Shown: positions 11,235 through 23,580, counted from the first letter of the stretch. The stretch: DNA of 27,942 nt from Gnetum montanum (GCA_015680685.1 MNCI01017964.1:22338-50279); one strand, 5' to 3'. Program-made: numbers and translations. The notes: generated by a model not told the origin, from the letters alone.

Positions 11235-11941
11235 AGCTCCTTGACCAAAAATATAAATGATAATAAGTAGGTTATATTTAATGATAAATATTCTTGATGT
11301 GAGGTTTATGTTAAGCACCAAAGTACTAGGAATGGATAATATGTTAGTATTTCATCATAACTTTCTATTACTACCTTAAATATTTTTTATTTTATTCTTA
11401 AACAAAAATACCAAAAGTGATGTAAATGTTATTAGGATAGAGACACTCCTTCCTAAAAATAATTAATTTTCCTCTCTTGACTTTCATCAAATAACAATTT
11501 TATCTTTATTCATGTAAGTAGAAATCCTAAAATTAGAATTTTTTTTATTTTCCATTTTTTTGTTATCTACTAAATGTTCAACCTATGATATTATCACAAC
11601 CTAAAATTTTTCATAAGTTAAGTTATTTGATATTATTTGATGTATTTCAATAATATACTTTTAATGTCATAAACTAAATAATAGGATTATACTATTATTG
11701 TTTTTTTATTATTGATAATGATTTTATTATTCTATATAAGTGAATACAATTTACTTACAATTTTTTCTTAAAGTTTTGTATCCTTTCCTTTTATGACTAT
11801 TGATACTTATGGATCTTTTATATATTTTATGATTGAATGTTAAAATTCAATTAGCTTTGGGATTTTTTATTTTCGTTAGTTTTTTTTGTCTTTATAAGTA
11901 TTTGATTATGCATATGTTATTCTTTATGCATACTCAATTAT
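11235..11941. other. AT-rich stretch without a gene
   Basis: No supported gene or element. Several homopolymer runs only. Confidence 0.35.
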
Positions 11942-12035
11942 GTATGTTTTATTTCTTAATATGCATATTTAGGTATGCATATTTTATTTAGTATGTTTTA
12001 TTTCTTAATATGCATATTTAGTGCATATTTTATTA
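11942..12035 (+). repeat. 49-base tandem repeat, two copies
   Basis: GTATGTTTTATTTCTTAATA starts both copies (11942 and 11991), followed by TGCATATTTAG and TGCATATTTTATT. The second copy lacks four bases. A looser related stretch precedes it from about 11905. Confidence 0.75.
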
Positions 12036-12200
12036 TTAAGATGTACATGTAATTATATAATAGGAGTTATGATTCTTAAGATATTACATTTTTATTTTGC
12101 TAGAAAATCCATGATAGCTTTGATATTTGAACTATAGGACTATGATGAATCTTTCTTAGATATGATTTTAGCATGTGAATGTGTAGTGTTTGATATGAAT

Positions 12201-12715
12201 NNNNNNNNNNNNNNNNNNNNNNNNNNNNNNNNNNNNNNNNNNNNNNNNNNNNNNNNNNNNNNNNNNNNNNNNNNNNNNNNNNNNNNNNNNNNNNNNNNNN
12301 NNNNNNNNNNNNNNNNNNNNNNNNNNNNNNNNNNNNNNNNNNNNNNNNNNNNNNNNNNNNNNNNNNNNNNNNNNNNNNNNNNNNNNNNNNNNNNNNNNNN
12401 NNNNNNNNNNNNNNNNNNNNNNNNNNNNNNNNNNNNNNNNNNNNNNNNNNNNNNNNNNNNNNNNNNNNNNNNNNNNNNNNNNNNNNNNNNNNNNNNNNNN
12501 NNNNNNNNNNNNNNNNNNNNNNNNNNNNNNNNNNNNNNNNNNNNNNNNNNNNNNNNNNNNNNNNNNNNNNNNNNNNNNNNNNNNNNNNNNNNNNNNNNNN
12601 NNNNNNNNNNNNNNNNNNNNNNNNNNNNNNNNNNNNNNNNNNNNNNNNNNNNNNNNNNNNNNNNNNNNNNNNNNNNNNNNNNNNNNNNNNNNNNNNNNNN
12701 NNNNNNNNNNNNNNN
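12201..12715. other. Assembly gap (515 N)
   Basis: Unknown bases. Any reading frame crossing it is an artefact. Confidence 0.99.
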
Positions 12716-14512
12716 ACTTCCTAGAAATAGTGTACTTAGAAACCTAAAGTCTTCAAAATTTGACCGAATCATTGAGTGAACACTATTGATTAATATGGTT
12801 GGACATATGGCATACTCACTGCTCATCAACATCTTCATTAGATAAATACTCTAAAAAGGTGATAATGGAAATTCATTATAGAATAATAACTTAATGAGAG
12901 AGTTTTATGACTTAAAAAATAAAATATTCAAGAGCCCATTCTCTATTTTGATTCTAACTAAGTTTGCAATTTGTTACATTAAGCAGTATATCAAAAGCTT
13001 TAGAAAAATATTAAAGGGTAAAAAATATATCTATTTAAATAGTATTAGGAAAAGCCTTAATTCAAGGGTAAATTATTTCTCTCCTATGATTCCTCATTAG
13101 TTATGATACACATAGTAAAGCATGAATGAGATCTCATCATCTAAGAGTTTAAATAGATAGATGATGCAAAATTTTTTGTGAAAAATAAATATGCTAACTA
13201 TGTAATATAATAGAACTAAAGATTAAAATCATATTTTCCGATAATGTCTTACATTAGAGCATATTAGACATAGATAAAAAATTATAATTATAAATTTTAT
13301 TAATTTATTCCAGATATTACCAAGAATACTTGGTAATTTCCTTAATGATAATTTCAAAATTCCTAAAATGTATATTTCTACTATATGATAGATCCAGAGG
13401 ATTTATAGACCTAATGTAATCTAAGTTCTAGTTTCAGTCTCATAAACTTAAAAGTAAACATATATGTTAAATAAGTATATACAAAACATGTCATATACAA
13501 TGCATATCGTATATATTTTTCACCATCTTTTTTCATTGTCATTGCCTGTTGATCTTTTTTCTTTGAATAGAAATTATTTTTCATCTAGTCTCTTCATTCT
13601 AAAATTATTTTAAATTTTATTTCTTCTATTTCAAATATTTTCATAGAATGCATAGCTTTTGTAAACATGCACTAGATCATGTATCATGTTGCATGTTATT
13701 TTTCTATCTACAAATAGTGTTATACCGTTCAATTACATCTTATTTTAATTTATAGAAGATTTCTACCATGTAGGTTTGGAGTGAAGTGGAAGCATGGTAC
13801 AAGCATTTTAGGGTGGAAAAGGAATTTAATAAGGACATTTATAAGATCTTAACAACACTATAAGAAATTGTTTTCCTATTTATGTAGTTACTCTACCTTG
13901 TTGTAGATTCCCATACTTTTTCTTTTTGTTGCATGAGTCTTTGCTATTATTTCATTATTTCAATTATTAAGATAATATTTCACTATTTTTTAAATTAATT
14001 TTAGCTTATTTTAAAGGATTAGAGGTATTATAATTCTATCAAGATTTTTTTTTTGCCTTTTTGATGAATTTCTTAAAATATTTGGAAATCTTGCATAACT
14101 TGCTTTTGAAATATCTTTTGATTGCTTTAGATAGTCCTTGATATTGATAGAATTTTGCAAAATTTTTTGCAATTTTTGCTATTATGAACTTTTGATTATT
14201 TTAAAAATATTTTTGATTTGGAATATAATAAAATAATATATATTATAACTAAGTTTTCTCAATTAGTAGTGGAAGTTGTAGATCTTTTACATGCCTCCAT
14301 CTATAGGTAGTAGTAGAGTGTTTGTTAGTTAATCCTACTCCATAAAAACAAGGATTTGGATGGATTTTTGACCTTGAATTTTGATTTATAAGTTCATGTA
14401 CAATTGGGAAACTATCTAAGGCCATGATATTAAGTAGGTAAGTCAAGTTGTGTATAGTAAGACATAGTTAATATTTATCCTTTTGATGAAATATATGTCT
14501 TAACTATTGAGG
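12716..14512. other. AT-rich stretch without a recognised gene
   Basis: Mostly A/T-rich DNA. A 29-codon open piece at about 13771-13860 (plus, WSEVEAWYKHF...) looks mildly protein-like but is too short to name. Confidence 0.35.
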
Positions 14513-14680
14513 ATGTTAGTAGTGAGGCTATTAACAAGACCTAGTCATAAGTAACCTATTTAGGTTAGGAAGATAATTTAATGTTAGTAGTGAAGCTATT
14601 TCAAAACCCATTGATATATTTTTTGTAATGAGGATAACCAAGACCTATCCTTTGGAGATGCTTAGGTTAAAAATAAATTA
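14513..14680 (+). repeat. Diverged direct repeat, two units
   Basis: ATGTTAGTAGTGA(G/A)GCTATT begins at 14513 and 14581. Both units then carry (A)CAAGACCTA and CTTAGGTTA or ATTTAGGTTA, and end in an ATAAATTA-like stretch. The second unit holds about 30 extra bases. Confidence 0.5.
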
Positions 14681-15059
14681 TTTAAATCTTTAAAAAATTT
14701 ATGACATATCTAAACTTGGACTATTTTTGGAATATTTAATTGGAACATTTGTTTGGCCTATATCCTTAGCCTTTTGATCTAATATTTTTATGCTCTTTGA
14801 ATAAGGAAATAAAATATCCTTTCTTATTTAAGGGCTTTTAATTCCTCCTATATTTTTATGTAGAGAGCCTAAAGTAGATAGGAAAATATTAAGAGAAGAA
14901 CATGAGATATCAGTTGTCTTAGTTCTGGCAAGGATGAACTTTTGTGATTGTCCCCATAATTTTTGTATATTTTATATTTTAATAAAATTTAAACCATGTA
15001 CACTTTTTGGATTTTTAAGCCATGTATCCATTTTTTGGCTAAAAGGCCACTACCAATGA

Positions 15060-16070
15060 TGGATTAGTGATGCTAAATAATATTGCATTTTTAGCACTCA
15101 AGGAGAGCTTATTGATAATGGTGAATAATATTGTCGATAATGGTACAAGAAGAGTATGGGTATCAATAAATAGTATTTTGTCCATAATGCTTGGGACATG
15201 TGTGCAATGTCCCATCATTCTGCTAGCTAGCTACTTCCACCTAGCACCACTCTATGTTATATTATGCTACCAGCCTTCTACACTTGCCATGACATCTCGT
15301 AGGCCATTGAAACTTAACATAGGCATAGTCCACAAGAACATGGCTACTGACATCAGTTGTGATAGCTTTAATCCTTCTATTGTGCTACTTAACAATACCA
15401 ACCATCCATGGTACACCCACAACACATGTAGTGCATGTCAAAGTGCCTATGTTGGGTGTTCCTATGATGTTGCATTGTAGAATGTACAATTGGCTTCCAC
15501 TATGATAATCTCTCATACTACCGTGCCAACTACATCCCTATAATAGCCTATCTTCACTTGTTACTTCAGTTGCTACATTTCTGCTACTAGCTACTCCCTA
15601 CCCCATGTTGCACCAAATCTTGATTGGCCATGCAAGCCTCTCACATGCTATTGCTTTGTGTTTGTAGTAGCTATCGTTACCGTAGGCTACTAGCCCAACT
15701 AGCACTGCCATCTCTAGAAAAAATATTTGTTGCAGTGTGCAATACTGTGAAAGGTTTTGCTATGGCTTGGAGGTAAGGGATCATAGGTGGTGAGGACGGA
15801 ATTCTACTATGCAATAACAAGTTGGGAATGCATGATCCATTATAGGGCCAAAGCGCAACCCTTTGCAGGTATTGCACAATCCATTATGCTAGTGGTGGTT
15901 AAGGTGAGAGGGTAGGGTTTAGTGCTAGGATTGACAGTTGATTTTTGCAATGTGGCAGAATAATGGATTTTTGCAACCCTGTTGCTAATGCTCCTTTGGC
16001 TTAGCTTGGCTTTACTTATTTTCATTCTATGCTTTCATCTACTTTAATAAATCTCCTATAGGAATTGTTA
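15060..16070 (+). other. C/G-richer block, no supported gene
   Basis: Composition is visibly less A/T-rich than on either side, with many CTAC and GCTAC words. A 137-codon open frame at 15067-15480 begins MMLNN and has no domain I recognise. It lacks the gradual frame decay seen in the transposon genes, so it may be chance. An old transposon end or a captured fragment is possible. Confidence 0.3.
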
Positions 16071-16074
16071 AAAG

Positions 16075-17190
16075 AGTATGGTGGCAATGTTGTATCTCTT
16101 AAATAACTTAGCTTCAACAAATATTGAAGATTCAATAAATGAACATGATGAAAATATGGAGGAATGTGCTCAACAACCATTAAATATTTCATAATGGAGA
16201 CATGGACATGAACATGGATGAGGATGAGGATAAGAATACAAAGATGAACAAGAAAATCAGTTAGCAATCACTCCCATTAATGAAAATGTACATGCACATC
16301 CAGTATAACAAGAAGTTCTTTCAAATAGAGGATGGGGTCATGATCATGGTCATGGTCATGGATGTGGTCAAATGTCTACACATAATGATGATTTGATGGT
16401 AGAAGATGAATTACTTATAAATATAGTAGAGGTTAATACTATAGAATAAGAATGCGTACAAGGTTGTGAAACAAAATCATGTTTTGCATGATGAAAAAGA
16501 TAAGCAAAGGTGGCAGAGGTGCTATATTTAGTTGCAAGGCTTAATTAGGAATAGGCTCAACCAAGACTACAAATAGAACATCAACAACACAATAATTCAA
16601 ATATAATGAATCAACAAATACCTTCTAAATGTATGAACAATCAAGTATCTTATCCAAATCTTCATATGTCAAATGCACAAATCATGTATGCAATTATATG
16701 ATTTCCAAGTAAGGTTACTAATTATATCTACAATGAAATATTTTTAACTATTTCTATGAAACATGTAGAATGGATTGGTCCAACATGTTCAATGTGTTTA
16801 GGAGAAAAAGAAATAGGGATCTTTAATCAAGGTGATGAAGAGATTAAAATATTTTTTGCTGATAATCATATGAATCTAGAATCCCAACCATTAATTTTAT
16901 TAGGACTATTAAAAGTTGAATAAATGATTATAGCAAGAATTAATCATATTTTACAAGTTATGCATGCTATAGAAGGTTGTTTATAATATAAAGAACATAT
17001 GATTAACTTTATGCAAGATGTATCTAAAATTGTAACTAGGCTACCTCTGAGGATTCATGAGATTTTAATATTAATACCAAGAAGAACTAATTAAATTGGA
17101 ACCTATCATTTTTTTGTAAATAAAAAGCACGTGTATGCTACCTTATTGTGCAAGAAACAAAATGATCCATTCTATCCAGACAGATCGTTA
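16075..17190 (+). pseudogene. Helitron-type replicase/helicase, N-terminal remnant
   Basis: One plus-strand frame runs about 1.1 kb with roughly 15 in-frame stops. It opens with an acidic and His/Gly-rich part (16141-16370, including GHDHGHGHG), then a Gln/Asn-rich linker. From 16756 comes a conserved block: a CSMC cysteine pair, NHMNLESQP, LLKVE-stop-MIIARI, Q-D-V in INFMQDVSKIVTRLP, ILILIPRR, a FFVNKKHVYATL block and NDPFYPD. The order matches the N-terminal domain (DUF6570-like, by memory) that precedes the HUH nuclease and helicase in Helitron/Helentron proteins. The nuclease and helicase parts are absent: homology stops near 17185. No Helitron 3' hairpin with CTRR was identified. It is dead, and the family call is fairly secure from motif order only. 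Confidence 0.65.
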
Positions 17191-18340
17191 CCTCTCAGGT
17201 GCTAAGATTGGTCCACCTCCTTTCATCTAGCTAACTATTCGAGCCACTTCATTCAGGTGACTCAACCTTAGCTAGTACATAGATGGATTACCACCACTCA
17301 TTCCTACTTTTTTTTCTTGCTCACTCAAGAGCCATTCTTGAAATTCACACAATTGTTGAGAAGTTGCAACAATATTTGACATTATTTGTTGAGTGGGTGA
17401 TGGAGGTGGTTGTTGCTACTTCTCTTCTTGAATGACTTTTATAGGGACTTTTTCCTTCATCATCTCCATCTAGTTAGTGGATGGAGCACATTAGACATTG
17501 TTGATTTTATAGTAGGTTATCCCTCCCCTCCAACATAGTTTTCTAATGAGGCATGAAAATGGGAAGTGCCTTTCTTTCACGTTTGTTCTTCTTGAGGCAC
17601 TTTTCTATCTAAAGATAGATTAGCTATGAATGTTTAACAAGGAATCTATCACTTAGAGCAGCACACACATGGGTAGAGAAGGCAATGATCTTGCTTGAAC
17701 TTACCATTGGATTGAGGTGGAAGGTCATAATCTTGTAATATATTCTCTCCATCGGTGTGCATGCACCATACTCCCTATGGTCAACACCATAACACCACTA
17801 TATCCATTCTTTCTTAATGTTGGGGTTTGCCTATATTGGAATCTCAATAAGATTCACCTTGGTTTCTGGCAACCCAAGTTCCTGTAAAATGGTATGCACT
17901 AAGTAGGACACTAAAATGTCCTTGATATTGACCATTGAATCAGCCTACTTGTTATTTCAGAATAATAATGTCTCTCCTATGTATCACTCCTCACTAAAAG
18001 TGATGATGGGCCACATGGGAGAGGTCCTCAATTGATCTTGTATTTTTTAAGATGCTTACTCCAAGAAAGATCCAAAATTTAACTCTTGGATTAGTATTTT
18101 ATAAACCTCCTTTTATTTGATCTACTTAAGGAATGCTTCTATCAAGGTCACCTCAAACTTTTCTTAAGAAGCAGGTTTCTCATCTTGGTGGGATTGCTCT
18201 GTCACTACTGCTTGTTTTTAGAATCGGACAAACAGATTCCACCTTAAGCTCCTCAATAAGAGGTCCCATAGAAAGGGTTGTTTGTTCTTATTGGGCCTAT
18301 TCTTGGCCCCTTCCCATTAGTGGTCGTTTGTTTCATGGCT
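17190..18340 (-). pseudogene. Decayed coding stretch of unknown family
   Basis: The minus strand keeps a protein-like frame with many TAG/TGA stops and at least one frameshift. From right to left it reads MKQTTTNGKGP (near 18330), a stretch with LIEAFLK and ILIQELNFGSFLE, then MWPIITFSEE, DILVSYLVHTILQELGLPE, KVNLIEIPI, YGACTPMERIYYKIMTFHL, AFSTHVCAALSDRFLVKH, KVPQEEQT, and finally QQPPPSPTQQIMSNIVATSQ and EFQEWLLSEQE. I do not recognise the family. It could be an extra ORF of a transposon or a captured host gene. It lies downstream of the 3' region of the pol-bearing element on the same strand, and directly abuts the Helitron remnant, so either could have carried it. Confidence 0.45.
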
Positions 18341-18420
18341 ATGATGGTCCTCATTCTTGTGTGTGCTTCCCTTTTGGTTCCATCTATGATCACAACACAT
18401 CTAGGGATTAGTATATATAA

Positions 18421-18899
18421 TGTGTAACTTATAATGTTTTAATACCCTATCTCATCACTTAGTTATACTTAGGCTAAGGTTGGACCATCGTATGTTGGTT
18501 ATTTTATTAATTTTTAATTTCAAAGCATTCCTAGAGCTACTTGAAAGAGTTTAAATTTTGTAATTTGATGTTCTCATGTTGGTTTCTTTGTTAAACCTTT
18601 GTTGGACCTTCTGTCAACAAATTTAGCTTATGATTCCCATAATTAAGAGCTTACCTCTAGTAGCTATAGGATTGAAGAACGAAGTGATTTGGACAAACAG
18701 TTAGGAAGATAGGGCTTCTGTAAGGTTTTGGGCTCTAAAAACTGCAAAAAGAAAAAAATTCCTTTAGTGTTTGAAATGAAATGTAAAAAATTTGAAGTGT
18801 GGGCATGTATATATATACTATTTTTGCATTGTATTTATGGGGTCCCATATACTAGGTCTCGTATACATAGGCAGGGGTGTCCATCTACGGGTAGCCATT
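18421..18899. other. Stretch without a gene
   Basis: No coding signal. By comparison with the complete element, the 3' LTR of the pol-bearing element should begin near here, but I cannot recognise LTR ends. Confidence 0.3.
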
Positions 18900-20404
18900 T
18901 ATGAAGGATATAAACAAAAATTTTCAACTTGAATTTCTCAAAAAATACATGGATGTTTTTATGATAGTGGGGTCCATTGAGTTTCAAAAAAGAAAAGAAC
19001 TTAATCAAATCATTGAAGAGGATTTTGGAAAGCTAAAAAATTTGAAAAATTTAGGTGGAGAATATGTTCATTGAAGAAATGAACATAAGGAGTGCACAAT
19101 TGGATGCACAGAGGTTTAGATTGTAAAAATGTCTAAGGATGAGGTACTTAACTAACAAAACCATGAGATATGCAAGTGGGTCCTCCCCATAGTAGGCACA
19201 TACCCTTTTTGCTCTTGCATAACCTTAACCCTAAAACATCCATGGGCCCCATAGATGATTAATGGTTATGAAAGTTAAGGACCAAAACCTAGAAGAATCT
19301 AACTAAGAATTCAATCATGTCAACCAAGACATCAAAAAGAGACATGGACATTGATAGTGAGGTGAGTCATGGAAAGTATAGATGGATGAGAGAGAAAATG
19401 GAATGGAGTTCTCAATTAAGGTCACATGAAGTCCCTCATAAATTTTGTAGTTAAATCACTTGATAAAATCCATCCTTAGTCTAGACCAAAACCAACTATG
19501 TTCGATGACTTCACACTACCACTCTAACATTGGTCCACCTCCTTGAGACACAAGAGTGCTCCCATAGATCCAAAACCATTCCTTATAGAGAAGAAAATAG
19601 AAGTTGGAATGAGAAAGGGCTTTATTTAGAGGGGACCTTTAGGCGTGAGTAACATGTTTTTCTAGTCCCATAACTAGTGCTTGTAGCTTGTTATTTTTTC
19701 TAAGGGGTGTGATTTGAATTTCCATCATCATTTTTTCATTTTTTTCTTTTTTTTTTCTTTTCTCTTTCCTCTCTCTTTTCTTTAGATGGAAATCACACCA
19801 TGTGAAGACTTATTCAACTTCCTATTATTGGTCAACATGGAATGATAAGAAGTCCATGAAAACACTCATGTACCCAAGTAAGTAGAAGGGTATAGAGAGT
19901 ATTGAGTTCCCTTGAAATCACTCCCTATTCAAATCCTTGAATCCTTTCCAGTTCTGAAAACTACCAAGGTTACAATTTTGTTAAAGTTTTACTTAATGAA
20001 AAGGGACCTCTCACTTCTAAAACAAAGAAAACCATAGAGTTGGTGAATTGATGGATGTCGTGGACACACTACCTATTCCATGATAAAAAAACCATGTCTT
20101 AGTTATCAATACCAAAATTCAAAAATAGAAACTAGACATTAGCAATTAAAAATAATAAGTACAAACTAGCATTAACAAAAACTACAACATCATTGTGTCC
20201 TATTGGCATAAAGCACTTTATTAGTAGAAATTTAGAAAACCATACCTGAAACAAAGGAAATTATACAAGAAAGTGTAAAATATTCAAGAAAAATCAAATG
20301 TACCAATGATGGTGTAAAATAGACAATGTTGTAAAATATGAAAAAATTATAAAACAAAAAGGTGTAAAATAAAAAATAGAAAAATTGAGGAGCCATGTAA
20401 TTGG
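18900..20404 (-). other. Noncoding 3' region of the pol-bearing element
   Basis: This region is collinear with about 3300-4767. The best-conserved part is 19160-19800 against 3585-4250. It includes a 45-base pure pyrimidine run at 19739-19783 (purine on the element strand). No open frame of note. Confidence 0.7.
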
Positions 20405-23400
20405 TTAGCATAAATGGCCATGCCCCACACAACTAAGTTGGAAGGAGGAGATTCAAAATATTGAGCAAGGTTGTCCATTTGATGAGGTATTCGTTGCATT
20501 GTCTTGCTTGGGCTTAAGGAAAGGTTTGACTTATTATGTGTTGACTAGCTACCTTTTGTTTTGGTTTTCAGGTTTGTAGATCAACATGTCTCTAGAATGG
20601 AAGGTTTTATAAATAATATAAGACCATTCCCACAACATCTAGAACTTATTTTATTGTGGAACATGTGTGTGATTCTAGTATAGGACCTTGACACCAAGTT
20701 AAATTTTACTTTTATTATCCTAAGGTCATGGAGGTGTTTACTAAATGTCTTGTGCACTTCATTTAAAGACAAGGCCATTAATTAATTTTTAGCTACTACC
20801 TTAAGGTTAATCAATAATTCTCCTTGTGCTATACTTAGGTTAAGATCTAGGTCACAGGCTATTGAAAGTGTATAGAGCTTGAATTGAAAAGGAAGTGTTG
20901 GTAGCTTCCCATACACTAGCTCATGGGAAGAATAGCCTATAGGGAGTTTCCATGTTGAGCAATAGGCCTAGAGGGCATCGTTAAGTTTTTTTCTTTAGTC
21001 TCTCATATATTTGCTAATAGTTCTTATTAAGATCTTTGTAATCTCTCTGTTAGTAAACTCTGCTTAATCATTAGCTTGGGGATGGTAGAGTGTTGTTAAT
21101 TTATGTTCAACCTCCAAGTGTTGCATGATCTTCCAAAAAGTGGTATCTATGAAATGGATTCCACTACCAAAAATTAGTTCATGTGGCATTCCAAACCTAT
21201 TTACAATGTTTGTTAAAAAAATTTAGTAGTGAATGATGTATATTTGATGACAACTGTTGCTTCTACCCATTTAGTACAATAGTTAATAGTGATGATAATT
21301 TACACCTTTCCATTGGACATGGGTTTGATGGGACCCATGAAGTCAATGTCCCATATGTCAAAGGATTCCAATGGTTAGATTCACTATTGAGGTTCCTCCA
21401 TTCACATGGTCATCCCACCATCTCAGTGATAATGTTCACAAGATCAAACAAATTGGTGGGCATCCTTGAAGATTGTTGACCAATAGTAGCCTACCATCAT
21501 GATTTTAATGATCATGTGTCTCCTTGCATAGTGGCCTCCACAAGGACCCTTATGATCCTCTTGGAGAACACATATTTGATCAGTATTAGGGACACACCAA
21601 CAAACTAGGTCATTAGTACATACCTTGTAAAGGTTTTCATTGATTTCCATGAAGCAGTTGGCCTGATGGAGAAGCTATTGTTTCTTTCTATGATCTAGAT
21701 CTTGTGAAATCTCCTACATGAGAAGATAAGTGAGGATGAAATCATACCATTTTGGTTCTATGGGCACTTGGTCATTAATTGCTCTGGCAAAGAGGAGTTC
21801 ATCAAAAAATTGATCAGAGAGTAAGCTCTTCTCCTATTTGTTATCCCATCTTAACTGAGAGAGATGGTTTATGACCATGTTCTCAATTCCCTTTTGATTT
21901 ATCATCATAATATTGAATTCTTAAAAGATCAATAGCCACCATATGACACGGGGGCTCACCATTAACTTATTCATTAGAAATTGAATGGCACTATGATCAA
22001 TGTCTACAAATACTTTGTACTCAAGCACATAGTGCCTAAATTTTTCCAAAACATACACCACTATCATCAATTCTTTCTCCATTGTGATGTAATTGAGTTA
22101 TGCATCCATAATTCTTTGGCTTATGCAGTGAATGTAATATGAATGTTTTTGATCATCCAACTACATCAACATGACTCCCAAGGCATAATTTGATACATCT
22201 ATCATGATATGAAATGGTTTAGATCATTCTAACACTTGTAGAATTGGAGTTTCTATGAGTTTCGCCTTTAGCTATTGGAATTCATATTCACATTCCTTGG
22301 TCCAAATAAATGGAGTATTTACCTTTGTTAGCTCAACAAATGATTTTACAATCTTATAGAAATTCTCTATGAATCATTGGTAGTAACCAGTGTGTTCAAG
22401 AAATGACTAGACATCTTTAACTATTTTCCATTGATGGGTTATTCCTTGGATGATCCTTATCTTTTCAGGGTCTAACTGTATCCTTTCTTGTGAGATTTTG
22501 TGGCTCAAGAATATGCCCTCTTGGACCATTAGATGGCTCTTTTGCCAATTGAACCATAGGTTTGTCTCCACACATCCTTTTAAGACTTACATAAGGTGAT
22601 CCAAGGATTTCTCAAATGTAGCACCATAAGTGAAAAATTCATACATGAAGACTTCCATCCCACTACCAATTTGCTATTGAAAGATGCTCAAGTCCAAGCA
22701 TTCGAAAGTGGTAGGAGTATTACATAAATCAAAAAGCATCTTTTGATATGCAAAAGTCCTCTAGGGACTCATGAATGTAGTTTTGGCCTAATTCTCTAGT
22801 ACAATCTAAATTTGGTTATAGCCACTATAACCATCCAAAAAGTTATAATAGAAATCTCTCGAAATGGTATCCAACACTTGATCAACAAATGGTAATAGAA
22901 AATTATCTTTGAATGTTGACATGTTCTATAGCCTGAAATCAATACAAGCCCACAACTTGCCATCTTTTTTTGGCACAATCATGAGTTGGCTGATCTAGTT
23001 ACTATCTGCAATATAGATAAACCATATCTTGAGGAGTTTTCCTATTTCCTCCTTGATGATTTACTTTAATTTAGGGATCAACCATCATTGTGGTTGCTTC
23101 CTTAGCTATATGGTTAGATTGGTATAGATACAGTGTTGGAATATTCATTGATCAATCTCAGTGTGTTTAGGATATGACCAAAAAAAGGCTATTAGCCATC
23201 TAATAACCAATTTAAATAGTTTCTCTTTCTATTCAAGAGCTATTTCTGCATTGATTATAATAGACTTTTCATTTTTCAAAAATACATATTCGAAGTTGGC
23301 AGTTAGCGTTTTTAACTCTAAGGGCTCTTGTTTAAAATTTTTTGAGATTTCCAAATCTCCACAATAGGTATCATCATTTTCATCATCAAAGAGTTGGTGA

Positions 23401-23527
23401 TAAAGTTGCTCTAGGTCATTCATGCCTACGACATAGGCACATGTCAAGCTCTCAATCACTTTCATGTAAATGATGTTGCTCTTATAATTAGTTATTAACA
23501 ATTGGCTGTTCTTTTGTTTTGTGGCTA
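20405..23527 (-). pseudogene. Ty3/gypsy pol: RT, RNase H and integrase, inactivated
   Basis: From the right: a pre-RT linker (EPLELKTLTANFEYVFL, about 23370-23280), reverse transcriptase (PKKDGKLWACIDFR near 22970, FLDGYSGYNQI near 22830, thumb near 22440), RNase H (about 22330-21900), the HHCC zinc finger (GPCGGHY near 21550) and the integrase core (DIDFMGP near 21335, YHPQAND-stop-AEF near 21070), then YSSHELVYGKLP. The C-terminus ends QLSCVGHGHLC before TAA at 20405-20407. One frame runs from 23527 to about 21220. A frameshift at an A7 run (21213-21219) and another near 20698 follow. Catalytic sites are lost: the RT MDD at 22638-22646 reads MYE, and the integrase DGG is SG. The enzyme is dead. 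Confidence 0.88.
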
Positions 23528-23539
23528 TGATGAGATGTG

Positions 23540-23580
23540 ATATCGCGTCATCCCCTACGATATCGCATACACAATATCGC
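23540..23580 (+). promoter_or_regulatory. ATATCGC triple motif in U3
   Basis: ATATCGC occurs at 23540-23546, 23560-23566 and 23574-23580, within 60 bases upstream of the TATA box. Each copy keeps a CpG, which is rare in this window. This fits a binding-site cluster; no factor can be named. Confidence 0.45.

Larger units (their letters stand above)
18900..23527 (-). mobile_element. Pol-bearing Ty3/gypsy element, 3' half
   Basis: On the minus strand this carries pol (23527-20405) followed by a noncoding 3' region (20404 to about 18900) homologous to that of the complete pol-less element. Its gag, protease and 5' LTR must lie beyond the plus-strand element that is inserted at 23528, that is, right of the window. 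The left boundary is set only by where homology to 3300-4800 fades. Pol sequence and the RT-RNaseH-INT order place it in Ty3/gypsy. The shared tail ties it to the same family as the two gag-type elements. Confidence 0.8.

Noticed and set aside
12140-12838. Long open frames on both strands across 12201-12715
   Set aside because: They are open only because they cross the run of N; no real sequence supports them.
13771-13860. Short protein-like stretch WSEVEAWYKHF
   Set aside because: Only about 29 codons, no splice signals I can defend and no repeat elsewhere in the window.
15067-15480. 137-codon open frame on the plus strand
   Set aside because: No domain, no homologous copy in the window, no coding-like context. 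Its length can occur by chance in the C/G-richer block.
18133-18411. 92-codon open frame on the plus strand
   Set aside because: It is antisense to the better-supported decayed minus-strand frame at 17190-18340 and shows no recognisable motif.
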